Shown here: positions 1-9,375 of the stretch, in pieces | Layout: every line of letters starts with the position of its first letter | How positions within the stretch are numbered: the stretch's first letter is position 1 | Assembly (NCBI GenBank): GCA_040757035.1 | Contig: JBFLYM010000005.1 | Location: 1 to 51,991 of the forward strand | Reading direction: 5' to 3' | DNA: 51,991 nucleotides | Source: JAHJBR01 sp040757035 | GTDB lineage: Archaea > Micrarchaeota > Micrarchaeia > Anstonellales > Bilamarchaeaceae | Notes under the pieces: generated by a model | Database searches by the model: none | What the model was told of the DNA's origin: nothing | The model's input: the letters and a program-made list of their open reading frames with translations, nothing else | Made by a program: the position numbers and the translations under genes

Positions 1-120
1 ATGAAAAATCTGAAATGTAAAGTCTATGATGAAGAAATCCTTATAAGTGAATTAACAAAAGAGCAGAAGGCCATTATTGAGAAAACTAATGTCATAGTGC
101 CTAAAACCTTGGGAATTTAG
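1..120 (+). CDS. Short reading frame at the window edge, possibly the end of a longer gene
   Basis: An open frame of 39 codons runs from the first base of the window to a TAG stop at 118-120. The first codon in view is ATG, but the frame may enter from outside, so this could be the 3' end of a longer gene. The peptide is charged and soluble-looking, with a TKEQKAII helix-like stretch, and I recognise no family. It is followed by about 150 bp of AT-rich sequence holding the purL promoter. Codon use looks ordinary for the window, so it is probably real coding sequence, but the product is unknown. Confidence 0.35.
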   Translation: MKNLKCKVYDEEILISELTKEQKAIIEKTNVIVPKTLGI

Positions 121-228
121 GATTTTAGATCTGTCATATATCCACCTTTTATTATTAATAATAACAAATTATTATACAAAGAGTTTTTAAACCTATAGGA
201 CACTGTTCCATGCATTTTACGAGAAAAT

Positions 229-238
229 CTTTATATAT
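229..238 (+). promoter_or_regulatory. TATA box of purL
   Basis: CTTTATATAT lies about 35 bp before the purL ATG in an AT-rich intergenic stretch. This is a typical archaeal TBP site. A transcript starting about 25 bp downstream of it would have a leader of only about 10 nt. Inferred from sequence alone. Confidence 0.55.
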
Positions 239-269
239 CACTATTTCGTTAAACATTTAGGGAAAATAA

Positions 270-3194
270 ATGGCTAAGCGAATTGAAGTGAAATTCAAGG
301 AACAGATAAAAGATCCGCGCGCAGAACATTTGACCGCAGTTTTATGCGCGGAGTTCGCAATAAAAATAAATCAAATTAGAATAATAGACGTTTACAATAT
401 AGACGCTGATTTGGACGATAATGAACTTAAATTTCTCTGCAATGAAGTTTTCAGCGATAAAATCGTTCAGGAATACTCGTATTCAAAGCCTTTTTTTGAG
501 CATTGCTGGCGCATAGAAATCGGTTTTCATCCTGGCATTACCGATAACATTGGGAAAACCGCAAAAGATGGAATAAAGGACGCGCTCGGAAAGGAAATAG
601 AAGTATATTCAAGTACTGTTTATGCAATAAGCGGAAATGAAATCGAAGAAGAGATTTGCGAAAAACTCGGAAAAAGAATCGCAAACAGTCTGATACAAAA
701 AATAATTGTGCGCGCACCGTTTTCAGACAAATTTGAACCATATATTCCAAAAGTCGTTTTAATGCAGGAAATAAAAGTTGAAACAATAGAAATTCCTTCA
801 AAAGAAAACGCGCTCAAACAGCTTTCAAAAATGCGCCTGCTTGCGCTTAGTGTAAACGAAATGAAAGCAATAAAAAAATATATTGCGCGCGCATTAACCG
901 AAAGAAAAAAGGTCGGACTTGGGGAAAAAATAACCGATGTAGAACTCGAAGTTATCGCGCAAACATGGAGTGAGCACTGTAAGCACAAAATTTTCAATGC
1001 AGAAATAGAATACAATGAAAACGGAACCCATTATTCCATTGATTCGCTCTTCAAAACGTTTATATGTGGCGCAACCGAATGCGTTAAAAAACCCTATATA
1101 ATTTCTGCGTTCAAAGACAATGGCGGAATAATAAAATTCAATTCTGATTATAATATCGCAGTAAAGGTTGAAACGCACAACGCGCCGAGCGCTTTGGATC
1201 CTTATGGTGGAGCGCTTACAGGCATTTTGGGAGTGAACAGAGATATAATCGGTACAGGACTCGGCGCATATCCGATCGCAAACACAGATGTATTATGTTT
1301 TGGAAATCTTAATGAAAAAAAAATTCCCGAAGGTGTTCTTCACCCAAGGAGAATTTATCAAGGAGTGATTGAAGGAATACGGGATGGAGGGAACAAAAGC
1401 GGAATTCCCACTGTAAACGGCTCAATTATATTTGAAAACGGATTTTGCGCAAGACCGATTATTTATTGCGGAACAATTGGTTTAATGCCAGATGAAATAA
1501 AAGGAAGAAAAACAGTAGAAAAAAAAGTTGAACCCGATTATCTCGCAATAATGGTTGGAGGAAGGGTTGGCAAGGATGGAATACATGGTGCGACATTCTC
1601 GTCGCAGCATCTTGAAAGCAACATTCCCACAAGCGTAGTTCAGATAGGAGATCCGATAACGCAAAAGAAAGTGCTTGATTTTATAATGGAGGCGCAACGC
1701 ACGCTACTTTACGAATCAATCACTGATAACGGTGCCGGCGGACTTTCATCAAGCATAGGAGAAATGGCTATTCAGAGCAATGGGTGCGAAATATGGCTTG
1801 ATGCAGTTCCGCTTAAATATCCTGGACTTCAGCCATGGGAAATCCTTGTTTCTGAGAGCCAAGAACGCATGACTCTTGCAATAAAAAAAGAAAACTTGGA
1901 AAAATTAACCGAACTCGCAAAAAGGCATGAAGTTGAAATTTCTGTAATCGCCAAATTTACAAACACAGGAAAATTTCATGCGCTTTATAAAGGGAATAGT
2001 GTCGCTTATTTGGATATTAGTTTCCTTCATAAACCACCGCGCATGAAACTTGTAGCAAAATTAGGAAAAAAAACGTTTTTAGAGCCGAATCTACCAAAAA
2101 GCGAGGAGCTAAGCGACGTGTTGTTAAGCGATGTATTGAAAAAATTGCTTGCATGTCCGAACATAAGTTCTAAAGAGCATACAATAAGACGCTATGACCA
2201 CGAAGTTCAAGGAAAGAGTGTGATAAAACCGCTTATGGGAAATAACGCACCTTGCGATGGAGCGGTACTCAAACTTCTTTTTGATAGTTGGGAGGGTATT
2301 GTTGTTTCGCATGGAATATGTCCAAAATGCGAACAAGACAGTTATGACATGGCGACAATAGCGTTTGATGAAGCGGTGAGAAACGCGCTCGCTGTTGGCG
2401 CGAAGTTTGGCTATCTTGCTGCGCTTGATAATTTTTCCTGGCCAGATCCAGTTCAAAGTGAAAAAACACCTGATGGCGAATACAAACTCGCTCAGCTTGT
2501 ACGAGCATGCATTGGCGTTTATGATTATGCGGTAGGTTGTGAAATTCCTATTGTTTCGGGCAAGGACAGCATGAAAAACGATTATTATGGAAAAGATGGA
2601 AAATATTCGATTCCGCCAACGCTTTTAATCACTGTGGTAGGAAAAATAAATGATGTTAGAAATGCGATAAGTTCTGAATTCAAATGCGAAGGCGATGCGA
2701 TTTATATCATCGGAATTACGCGCGATGAATTGGGCGGAAGCGAATACTATAAATTATTTGGAGGTATTGGTAACAATAATCCTAAAATAAATACCAAGGA
2801 AGTGTTTCAGCTTTATAATGTATTTTCAAAAGCATGCGAATTCGGACTTGTAAGATCCGCGCACGACATTTCTGATGGCGGTTTTTGTGTAGCGCTTGCT
2901 GAATGCAGTTTTTCATCAGCATTTGGAGCTGAGGTTGATATTTCTAAAATGCCTGGAGCTAGGGAAATGCAAAATGAGAGCGCTCTGCTTTTTTCTGAAT
3001 CTGGTGGAAGGTTTGTAGTCAGCGTTGCACAAAAAAATTGCGAGAAATTTGAAATGGTTATGCGCGGCACAAAATTCGCACGCATCGGAAGAGTGCGCGG
3101 AGATAAAAGATTTGTAATCAAAAAGTCAGAAACAATACTAATAAACGAAGACATTCGCGATCTTAAAACAATATGGAGTAGCATAAAATTGTGA
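270..3194 (+). CDS. purL: Phosphoribosylformylglycinamidine synthase, synthetase subunit (PurS-PurL fusion type)
   Basis: Catalyses the ATP-dependent conversion of FGAR to FGAM in purine synthesis, using ammonia from the PurQ glutaminase. The motif TWSEHCKHK near residues 233-241 and VKVETHNAPSALDP near residue 298 are diagnostic; VSGKDSMKN lies near 763. At 974 residues it is longer than the roughly 730-residue small PurL and shorter than the roughly 1300-residue enzyme fused to glutaminase. The first 170 or so residues resemble the PurS-like N-terminal region of the long form, so this looks like a PurS+PurL fusion with a separate PurQ. It is followed after 4 bp by purQ, implying translational coupling. 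No separate purS is seen. Family certain; the fusion reading is from length and layout. Confidence 0.96.
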   Translation: MAKRIEVKFKEQIKDPRAEHLTAVLCAEFAIKINQIRIIDVYNIDADLDDNELKFLCNEVFSDKIVQEYSYSKPFFEHCWRIEIGFHPGITDNIGKTAKDGIKDALGKEIEVYSSTVYAISGNEIEEEICEKLGKRIANSLIQKIIVRAPFSDKFEPYIPKVVLMQEIKVETIEIPSKENALKQLSKMRLLALSVNEMKAIKKYIARALTERKKVGLGEKITDVELEVIAQTWSEHCKHKIFNAEIEYNENGTHYSIDSLFKTFICGATECVKKPYIISAFKDNGGIIKFNSDYNIAVKVETHNAPSALDPYGGALTGILGVNRDIIGTGLGAYPIANTDVLCFGNLNEKKIPEGVLHPRRIYQGVIEGIRDGGNKSGIPTVNGSIIFENGFCARPIIYCGTIGLMPDEIKGRKTVEKKVEPDYLAIMVGGRVGKDGIHGATFSSQHLESNIPTSVVQIGDPITQKKVLDFIMEAQRTLLYESITDNGAGGLSSSIGEMAIQSNGCEIWLDAVPLKYPGLQPWEILVSESQERMTLAIKKENLEKLTELAKRHEVEISVIAKFTNTGKFHALYKGNSVAYLDISFLHKPPRMKLVAKLGKKTFLEPNLPKSEELSDVLLSDVLKKLLACPNISSKEHTIRRYDHEVQGKSVIKPLMGNNAPCDGAVLKLLFDSWEGIVVSHGICPKCEQDSYDMATIAFDEAVRNALAVGAKFGYLAALDNFSWPDPVQSEKTPDGEYKLAQLVRACIGVYDYAVGCEIPIVSGKDSMKNDYYGKDGKYSIPPTLLITVVGKINDVRNAISSEFKCEGDAIYIIGITRDELGGSEYYKLFGGIGNNNPKINTKEVFQLYNVFSKACEFGLVRSAHDISDGGFCVALAECSFSSAFGAEVDISKMPGAREMQNESALLFSESGGRFVVSVAQKNCEKFEMVMRGTKFARIGRVRGDKRFVIKKSETILINEDIRDLKTIWSSIKL

Positions 3195-3198
3195 AAAT

Positions 3199-4008
3199 AT
3201 GGACGCAAAGGCAGCGGTATTTTATGGCTATGGAATAAACTGCGACTACGAAACAGAATACGCTTTGCGCATAGCCGGTGCGCAAGCAAACCGCGTGCAT
3301 ATTTATGATGTTATTGCGAATCCAAAAATGCTTGAAGAATTTAATTTACTCGCATTTCCAGGCGGTTTTTCCTATGGCGATGATATTGGAAGCGGTAAGG
3401 TACTCGCAAATAAAATGAAATTTAAACTCAAGGAACAGATAGAGCAATTCGTTAATGAAGGCAAATTAGTAATCGGAATTTGCAATGGTTTTCAAATAGT
3501 TGTAAAAATGGGACTGCTTCCGTACAACGATTTTGTCCAAAAAGCCACGCTTACGTTTAATCATTCTGGCAAATTTGAGGATCGCTGGGTTTATCTAAAA
3601 ATAAATCAAAAATCGCCATGCGTATTTACGCGTGACATGGACGAACTTATGCTTCCGGTTAGACACGGAGAAGGAAAGTTTATCACTGATGATGATACGC
3701 TCAACGACTTGATTTTAAAGAATCTCCTAGTAATGCAGTATGTAAACACTCACAATGAACTTGGGGCTTATCCATACAACCCGAATGGTTCAATGCTCAA
3801 TATCGCTGGTATTTGTAATGAAAAGGGAAATGTGTTTGGACTAATGCCGCATCCAGAAGCATACAACACGGTGCTGAACAATCCATTTTGGCCAAATATA
3901 AAAAATTCTGAAAACTACAAAAATTACATAAACAACACGGATAATTTAAAGGGGCCCGGAATAAGAATTTTTGAAAATGCAGTAAGTTATTTAAATGAAA
4001 GGTTTTGA
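3199..4008 (+). CDS. purQ: Phosphoribosylformylglycinamidine synthase, glutaminase subunit
   Basis: Class I glutamine amidotransferase that supplies ammonia to PurL. The nucleophile elbow GICNGFQ places the catalytic Cys at about residue 95, and MPHPEAY near residue 218 supplies the His and Glu of the triad. The protein is 269 residues, longer than the usual 220-230 of small PurQ and closer to the C-terminal glutaminase domain of long PurL enzymes. That fits a long-form enzyme split into two genes. It starts 4 bp after the purL stop and is followed 9 bp later by a DJ-1 family gene, so the three are probably one operon. Confidence 0.95.
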   Translation: MDAKAAVFYGYGINCDYETEYALRIAGAQANRVHIYDVIANPKMLEEFNLLAFPGGFSYGDDIGSGKVLANKMKFKLKEQIEQFVNEGKLVIGICNGFQIVVKMGLLPYNDFVQKATLTFNHSGKFEDRWVYLKINQKSPCVFTRDMDELMLPVRHGEGKFITDDDTLNDLILKNLLVMQYVNTHNELGAYPYNPNGSMLNIAGICNEKGNVFGLMPHPEAYNTVLNNPFWPNIKNSENYKNYINNTDNLKGPGIRIFENAVSYLNERF

Positions 4009-4017
4009 TAGTTCTTT

Positions 4018-4548
4018 ATGGTAAAAGCAATTGTTGTTATCGCTCCTAAAAATTTTCAGGACTATGAATTTTTGCAGACTATAGAAGAACTGAAAAAAGC
4101 TGGAGTTGAAGTTGAAATTATTAGTACAATAAAAGGAAAATGCATAGGCGTGGGTGGTTCTGTTGTGGAAGCCAAAACCATTTCAGACATAAAAACCAAT
4201 GAATTTGATTCTTTAGTGTTTATAGACGGTTCTGGCACACCGGTTGTAAGAGCTGATAAAAAAATGATTGCACTTGCCGAAAAATTTTTCATGGACGGCA
4301 AAATAATCGGCGCAATATGTTTTGCGCCTACAATTCTTGCAAAGGCCGGAATTCTAAAAGGAAAGCAAGCTACTGTCTGGATAGGTTTTGACCCCGAATA
4401 TTCAAAGACTACGGATTATGTACTTAGAGAAGCTGGAGCAATATTAATGAATTTACCTGTTGTTGAAGACAAAACAATAATAACAGCAAATGGCCCACCA
4501 GCTGCGCGTGCATTTGGAAAAAAACTCGCGGAAAAAATAAAAAGATAG
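4018..4548 (+). CDS. DJ-1/PfpI family protein
   Basis: A 176-residue class I glutamine-amidotransferase-like fold of the DJ-1/PfpI family. The nucleophile elbow AICFAPT gives a conserved Cys at about residue 101, preceded by the FIDGSGTP turn. Family members act as deglycases, chaperones or peptidases; the exact activity cannot be told from sequence. The C-terminal ITANGPPAARAFGKKLAEKI is typical of the family (ITGxGPxAAxxF). It follows purQ closely and precedes gap, so it probably shares the purine transcript. There is no signal peptide, so it should be cytosolic. Confidence 0.88.
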   Translation: MVKAIVVIAPKNFQDYEFLQTIEELKKAGVEVEIISTIKGKCIGVGGSVVEAKTISDIKTNEFDSLVFIDGSGTPVVRADKKMIALAEKFFMDGKIIGAICFAPTILAKAGILKGKQATVWIGFDPEYSKTTDYVLREAGAILMNLPVVEDKTIITANGPPAARAFGKKLAEKIKR

Positions 4549-4617
4549 AGAATAGATAACGAAAAAATAGCAAAAAAGATAGCAAAGAAAAGATAGAGAA
4601 ACATAAAGGATTTGGAA

Positions 4618-5619
4618 ATGATAAACATAGCAATTTCTGGTTTTGGAAGAATAGGTAAAATGTTTCTCAGGGCAGCAATAGCACAGGATGTACTCGGCAA
4701 AGATTTTGAAGTCGTTGCAATAAACACTCGTAGCGCGCTTGATATACATGCCCATCTTTTCAAATACGATTCATCGCTAGGAAGATTTGAAGGAAATATA
4801 GAGGCAAGTAACGGGTTGCTCATAGTAAATGGGCATAAAATAAATTGGATACAAGAAACCGATCCATTAAAACTTCCGTGGAAAGAAATGAATGTTGACT
4901 TGGTACTTGAGAGTAGTGGTGAATTTCGAAAAAGAGAAGATTTGGAGAAGCATTTAATCGCCGGGGCAAACAAAGTGCTTTTATCAGCGCCGAGTGCAGA
5001 GTGCGACGCAACCATTGTTATCGGAGTAAATGAACACATAATTAATAAAGAACATAGGATATTTTCAATGGCGAGTTGTACAAGCAATTGTCTTGCACCG
5101 ATACTAAAAACAATTGACGAAAATTTTGAAATAGAAAAAGGATTCTTAAGCTGCGTGCACGCATACACCAATGATCAGCGGGTCTTAGATGGAAGCCATA
5201 GCGATTGGAGAAGAGCGCGCGCATGCGCAGTCAACATTATTCCAACAACCACCGGCGCAGCAAAAGCAATAGGAGAAGTACTTCCAAATATGCAAGGAAA
5301 AATGGATGGAGTTGCGTTTAGAGTACCGGTGATAAACGGTTCTCTCAATGATATAACGCTTTTGCTGAAAAAAGAAACAAACGTAAAAGAAATTAATGCT
5401 GTGATCAAAAAGGCGAGCGAAAACGAACTTCGCGGGATAATGGCTTATACAGAAGAACAAATCGTATCATGCGATATAATCGGAACAAAGGAAAGCGCAA
5501 TTGTGGACGGTACATTAACAAGGGTTATTGGAAATCTGGTAAAGATTTCTGCATGGTACGACAATGAATTTGGATATTCAAATAGGCTTGTTGATTTAAT
5601 CAAAAAATTATCAAAATGA
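4618..5619 (+). CDS. gap: Glyceraldehyde-3-phosphate dehydrogenase, type I
   Basis: Oxidises glyceraldehyde-3-phosphate with phosphate and NAD(P). The N-terminal Rossmann motif ISGFGRIGKMFLRA and the catalytic SCTSNCLAP (Cys about residue 154) identify the class found in bacteria and eukaryotes, not the type II enzyme usual in archaea. WYDNEFGYSN near the C-terminus is also diagnostic. I prefer ATG 4618 (333 residues) to the TTG two codons upstream, because AAAGGA at 4605-4610 is correctly spaced for 4618. A bacterial-type GAPDH in an archaeon suggests an old transfer, which occurs in several DPANN and halophilic lineages. Confidence 0.95.
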   Translation: MINIAISGFGRIGKMFLRAAIAQDVLGKDFEVVAINTRSALDIHAHLFKYDSSLGRFEGNIEASNGLLIVNGHKINWIQETDPLKLPWKEMNVDLVLESSGEFRKREDLEKHLIAGANKVLLSAPSAECDATIVIGVNEHIINKEHRIFSMASCTSNCLAPILKTIDENFEIEKGFLSCVHAYTNDQRVLDGSHSDWRRARACAVNIIPTTTGAAKAIGEVLPNMQGKMDGVAFRVPVINGSLNDITLLLKKETNVKEINAVIKKASENELRGIMAYTEEQIVSCDIIGTKESAIVDGTLTRVIGNLVKISAWYDNEFGYSNRLVDLIKKLSK

Positions 5620-5646
5620 TTCTGTGGTGAGTTCTTGGAAAAGAAA

Positions 5647-6414
5647 ATGAAAATTATACCCTCTCATATTGCTATCATCCCTGATGGAATTTAAAATATT
5701 TGAAATTAAAATATTTGAAATTGAACAATAAAAACATAAAAAACCATAAACAGGAGATGGGCAAGAAAGCACAACATAACCATTGTAGAAGGTTATGATA
5801 GAGGAATCAGAAAAATACGCGATGTGGTTGAGTGGTGCAAAGAATTCGATGTGCATACTTTAAGCATGTGGGGATTTTCAACCGATAATGCAAAAAGAGA
5901 TTCAGATGAAATTGAAAAACTTTTTGGGCTTTTTAAAAAATATCTGGACGAAATAATCAGTAGGAGCAGTAAAAAAAGAAGTAATAAAGAAAAAAAAGAA
6001 TACGATGTTAGAATTAAATTTTTAGGGAGAAAAACACTTTTTCCAAACGAGATACAGCTAGCAATGAATAAGATAGAGGATTTCACAAAAAATAATAAAA
6101 AATATACACTTAATCTTCTTCTTGGATATGGTGGAAGAGAAGAAATAATAGATACAATAAATGCGATAATCAAAAAAGGAATTAAAGAAGTAGATGAAAA
6201 AACAATCAGCGAAAACCTTTATACCGCTGGAATTGATGATCCAAATATTATAATAAGAACAAGTGGGGAACAAAGGCTTTCAGGACTGATGCCATGGCAA
6301 AGTGTGTATAGCGAATTCTATTTTTCTAAAAAGCTTTGGCCCGATTTCTCAAAAAAAGATTTTGAACATGCGTTGAAAACATATGAAAAAAGAAAAAGAA
6401 GGTTTGGAAAATAA
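5647..6414 (+). CDS. uppS: Polyprenyl diphosphate synthase (cis-prenyltransferase), interrupted by a 60-nt intron
   Basis: Condenses isopentenyl diphosphate onto an allylic diphosphate to build the polyprenyl carrier lipid. Exon 1 (5647-5689) encodes MKIIPSHIAIIPDG, the start of the family, then the frame meets TAA at 5692. The frame resumes after 60 nt. Joining 5689 to 5750 gives HIAIIPDGNRRWARK with no frame change, followed by SMWGFSTDN, IIIRTSGEQRLS and MPWQSVYSEFYF, all family hallmarks. The catalytic Asp is residue 13. The spliced protein is 235 residues, normal for the family. Exon 2 alone would start at GTG 5824 and lack the catalytic Asp. A PAP2 phosphatase and a dolichol-kinase-like gene lie downstream in the same direction, suggesting a lipid-carrier group. 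Confidence 0.9.
5690..5749 (+). other. Predicted BHB-type intron in the uppS mRNA
   Basis: Outer helix: exon 1 CCTG (5680-5683) pairs with exon 2 CAGG (5751-5754). Central helix: exon 1 ATGG (5684-5687) pairs with intron CCAT (5744-5747). The two 3-nt bulges are AAT (5688-5690) and AAA (5748-5750). Cutting after the second base of each bulge, as archaeal endonucleases do, removes 60 nt and forms GGA-AAC-AGG, restoring DGNRR. The inner helix is weak (TT/AA, 2 bp). The intron has several in-frame stops and a 15-bp tandem repeat (5693-5707, 5708-5722). Splicing is predicted, not shown. Confidence 0.85.
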
Positions 6415-6440
6415 CCAGGATTCTTGTTTGGGATTGAAAA

Positions 6441-7787
6441 ATGTTAGGATGGAAAATTACGAAAGGAGGTGAATATAAAATTGATTTGCCACCCTTAAGT
6501 GCGGATGAAGAGAGAATGATTGTTGCCGCAGAAGAGACTTTTAGGCTTGCCGCAAGCGAAAAAAAAATAGATGCAGGCAATATAGAACGCGAACTCGCTT
6601 CTGCAATAATGAAAAATGCTGACAAAGAAGAGATTATACTTGATTCGGATCAAAAAAAATATCTCACAATATACGCAAAAATGCATATTTATGGATTTGC
6701 ATTCCTTGATGAACTTGTGCAAAACGACAATATAGAAGAGATAAGCATAATTGGGATAGGGAAGCCCGCCTATGTCTTTATTAGAAAAAAAGGCTGGTGC
6801 ATGGTAAACGCGCTTTTTGAAGATGAAAAAACGCTCATGGATGTGATAAATAAAATGTCTCAAGGAATCGGAAGAAGAATTACGCTTCAGCATCCGAGAC
6901 TTGACGCCATGCTTCCAGATGGTTCGCGATTGCATGCGTCGCTCCATCCTATTTCAGGGGGCGAAATAACAATAAGAAAATTTAGGAGCACACCGTTTTC
7001 ACCAACAGAAATAGTACAACTCGGCACAATAAATTATAAAGCAATGGCATTTCTTTCTATGCTCATGCAAACGGATAGTTCGGTACTTGTTTCTGGAAAT
7101 ACCGCAAGCGGAAAAACAACTACCCTGAACGCGTTGTTTGCGTTTGTTCCGAAAAACGAGCGCGTGCTTATTACTGAGGAAACACCAGAAATATCAATTC
7201 CGCATGAGCATCAGATACGCCTTGTTGCAAATAAGGATATGGGAATAACATTGAAAGACTTGGTTTACGATAGTCTGCGCATGCGTCCTGATAGAATGAT
7301 TGTTGGTGAGGTGCGCAATCGCGAAGAAGTTGAAGCGCTCTTTGATGTTTTACTCGGAGGACAGGCACGTGGTGCGTATGCAACTTTTCATGCGCAAGGC
7401 GCCAATGAAGCCTTACTCAGATTGAAAAAATTCGGAATAGATGATATGGATTTGGGCGCGATAGATGCGATAATCGTGCAAAGAAGATTGCTTCTTTACG
7501 ATGCGAAAAAGAAAAGCGCGACCGAAGTAAGGCGGATAATTGAAATCGCAGAAATTGATAATAAGGAAACCAATAAAGAAGCGAAGTGCATTTTTTCATT
7601 TTTACTGTCTGAAAATAGTTGGAAATATAAAGAAGGCGAATTGTGCAGAAAGATTGCAGATAGTTTTGGAATGAATTTAAGCGAGTTCAAAACAGAATTG
7701 GACATGCGGGAGAAATGGTTGGCAAATGCAGGTGCAGATCTTTACGATTTTTTTGACAAAGCGCAAAAGAAATTTTATCATTTTTGA
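6441..7787 (+). CDS. Type II/IV secretion-type ATPase (archaeal pilus/TadA family)
   Basis: Hexameric motor ATPase that drives assembly of type IV pilus-like filaments at the cytoplasmic face. Walker A SGNTASGKTT lies at about residues 219-228. RMRPDRMIVGEVRNREEVEA near 280-300 holds the Walker B and neighbouring conserved arginines, and YATFHAQGANEAL is the His box. The N-terminal 170 residues match the N-terminal domain of this class. At 448 residues it is a normal length. The next gene encodes its membrane platform partner. The pilin operon at 16.3-18.9 kb carries platform genes but no ATPase, so this motor might also serve it (inference). Confidence 0.9.
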   Translation: MLGWKITKGGEYKIDLPPLSADEERMIVAAEETFRLAASEKKIDAGNIERELASAIMKNADKEEIILDSDQKKYLTIYAKMHIYGFAFLDELVQNDNIEEISIIGIGKPAYVFIRKKGWCMVNALFEDEKTLMDVINKMSQGIGRRITLQHPRLDAMLPDGSRLHASLHPISGGEITIRKFRSTPFSPTEIVQLGTINYKAMAFLSMLMQTDSSVLVSGNTASGKTTTLNALFAFVPKNERVLITEETPEISIPHEHQIRLVANKDMGITLKDLVYDSLRMRPDRMIVGEVRNREEVEALFDVLLGGQARGAYATFHAQGANEALLRLKKFGIDDMDLGAIDAIIVQRRLLLYDAKKKSATEVRRIIEIAEIDNKETNKEAKCIFSFLLSENSWKYKEGELCRKIADSFGMNLSEFKTELDMREKWLANAGADLYDFFDKAQKKFYHF

Positions 7788-7864
7788 GCGTCAGGATCCA
7801 TAGATTTTTCGGGAGAAGTCTGTACGCGCTTTGGCTTAAAAACCTAACTGCGGAATAGAGACTA

Positions 7865-9226
7865 ATGTTGGCATTCTTAAAATCAAAATCGCACATTCGC
7901 ATATTGGAAGCTGAAATGCCATTGGTACTAAGAACGTTTGGCATGTTATTGGATATCAATGTTCCTTTTGTGCGGGCGTTGGAAATTGTTGCGAAGGAAG
8001 GAGAAATTGGGAAAGAACTTTCAAAAGTAGTTGATGAAATAGAAAATGGCGCGAGCGTTCCAAAAGCGCTTGCTAAATTTGCTGAAAAAACCGAAAGCGG
8101 TATAATAAAAAAATCAATTGCGCAACTTATTAGCGCATACGAACACGGTGCACGCGGAACAGAGATAATACAGATTGCAGATGATTTGATCTCGTTTCAG
8201 CAATATGGAATGCGGAATTTTGTTTCAAAGAGTTCGCTTTTCGGACTTTTGTTTGTAATTTTTTCCGCAGTTGCGCCAACGTTTTTTCTTGTTTTTGCGA
8301 CTGCTGGAAAATTCGCGCTTGAAATAGAAATAGGGAAAGAAACTTTTTTGCTGATTTTTCTTATATTATTTCCGCTTATAAATGCGCTGCTGCTCGCAAC
8401 TTCTGATGCGCAAATGCCTCCAAATATTTTTCGGATTAGTGGAAGAAGCGAAAGAAAAAATATTTATATATTTTTTGCAATTGTGATAACGCTCGCACTT
8501 GTTATGCTTATTGATTTGGATTTGGTAATAAGGATTGTTTTGGTTTTTGCGGTAGTATTTTTATCGTATATACTCTTCAAAAATGATTTCATAGAAGAAC
8601 GCAAAACTGAAAAAATTGAGGCTGCGCTTCCGAACGCATTACTCAGCGTTTCCGGACTTCCGAAAAATTATGGAATAGAAAAAATATTTGAAAAGATAGC
8701 CAGCGAAAAAAACGAACTTGGATTTGAAATTAAAAAAATGCTCATGCAATTGCGCGCGAACGTGAGTATGGAAAATGCACTAATGGATTTGTGGAAGCGC
8801 AACAATTCCTTTATGCTTAGACGTATGAGTGAACTTGTACTTAATTCGCACATTGCAGGAGCGAACATCTCCGAAAAAATGCATGAAATGGCTGAAGATT
8901 TGCTTAAATTCGGTGAATTACAACGGGAAAGAGAAAATGCGCTTTCAATGCAAAAATATACATTAATCATGGGCGCCTTTATAGTGCCGCTTATATTAAC
9001 TTCTTCGCTTTCGTTGGTTGCGCAAATTTCTTCATTTATGGATATTGGTAGCAATAATGAGGTGCTGAAAATTGCGCCAAATGCAATAAGTGCATATATT
9101 ATAATTTATTCCGCGCTTGCTGCATTTTATATCTCAAAGACAAGCCAAAGGAGTTCGCACATTGTTAGCTATTTTGCGATTATGAGTATTGCCGGTCTTG
9201 CTGGTTTTTATCTACTCTTTCATTGA
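7865..9226 (+). CDS. Type II secretion F-type platform membrane protein (FlaJ/TadC-like, two-domain)
   Basis: Inner-membrane platform protein of an archaeal pilus-like system, partner of the preceding ATPase. It has two repeats of the cytoplasmic T2SSF-type helical domain. The first is around residues 15-120 (FGMLLDINVPFVRALEIVAKEGEIG), the second around 255-355 (ISEKMHEMAEDLLKFGELQRERE). Hydrophobic segments lie roughly at 125-150, 160-180, 200-245, 365-390 and 405-450. The two-domain arrangement contrasts with the single-domain proteins at 16928-18869. It starts 77 bp after the ATPase stop and is probably co-transcribed. Confidence 0.85.
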   Translation: MLAFLKSKSHIRILEAEMPLVLRTFGMLLDINVPFVRALEIVAKEGEIGKELSKVVDEIENGASVPKALAKFAEKTESGIIKKSIAQLISAYEHGARGTEIIQIADDLISFQQYGMRNFVSKSSLFGLLFVIFSAVAPTFFLVFATAGKFALEIEIGKETFLLIFLILFPLINALLLATSDAQMPPNIFRISGRSERKNIYIFFAIVITLALVMLIDLDLVIRIVLVFAVVFLSYILFKNDFIEERKTEKIEAALPNALLSVSGLPKNYGIEKIFEKIASEKNELGFEIKKMLMQLRANVSMENALMDLWKRNNSFMLRRMSELVLNSHIAGANISEKMHEMAEDLLKFGELQRERENALSMQKYTLIMGAFIVPLILTSSLSLVAQISSFMDIGSNNEVLKIAPNAISAYIIIYSALAAFYISKTSQRSSHIVSYFAIMSIAGLAGFYLLFH

Positions 9227-9375
9227 AACATTCACTGAGGCAATATGCACTGAGGCAATATGAATAGAATATAGATAGAATACGAATAAATAAAGTAGGC
9301 AACGTAGATAAAGTAGGCAAAGTAAATGATAGGTAAAATAAGTAAACTAGGTAAACTAGATGAGGTAAATAAATA
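9227..9375. repeat. Low-complexity spacer with imperfect short repeats
   Basis: Between the platform gene and the PAP2 gene, short units recur imperfectly: GAGGCAATATG twice near 9236-9260, and GTAGGCAA/GTAAACTAG-like units through about 9295-9365. It looks like slipped-strand tandem growth. No gene is visible. Confidence 0.4.

Noticed and set aside
5647..6414. uppS as a pseudogene, or programmed ribosomal bypassing of 60 nt as in phage T4 gene 60
   Set aside because: Both exons are intact with all motifs, and the insert is exactly 60 nt with BHB pairing at the correct positions. No matching take-off and landing codons are in register (GGA to GGA leads out of frame).
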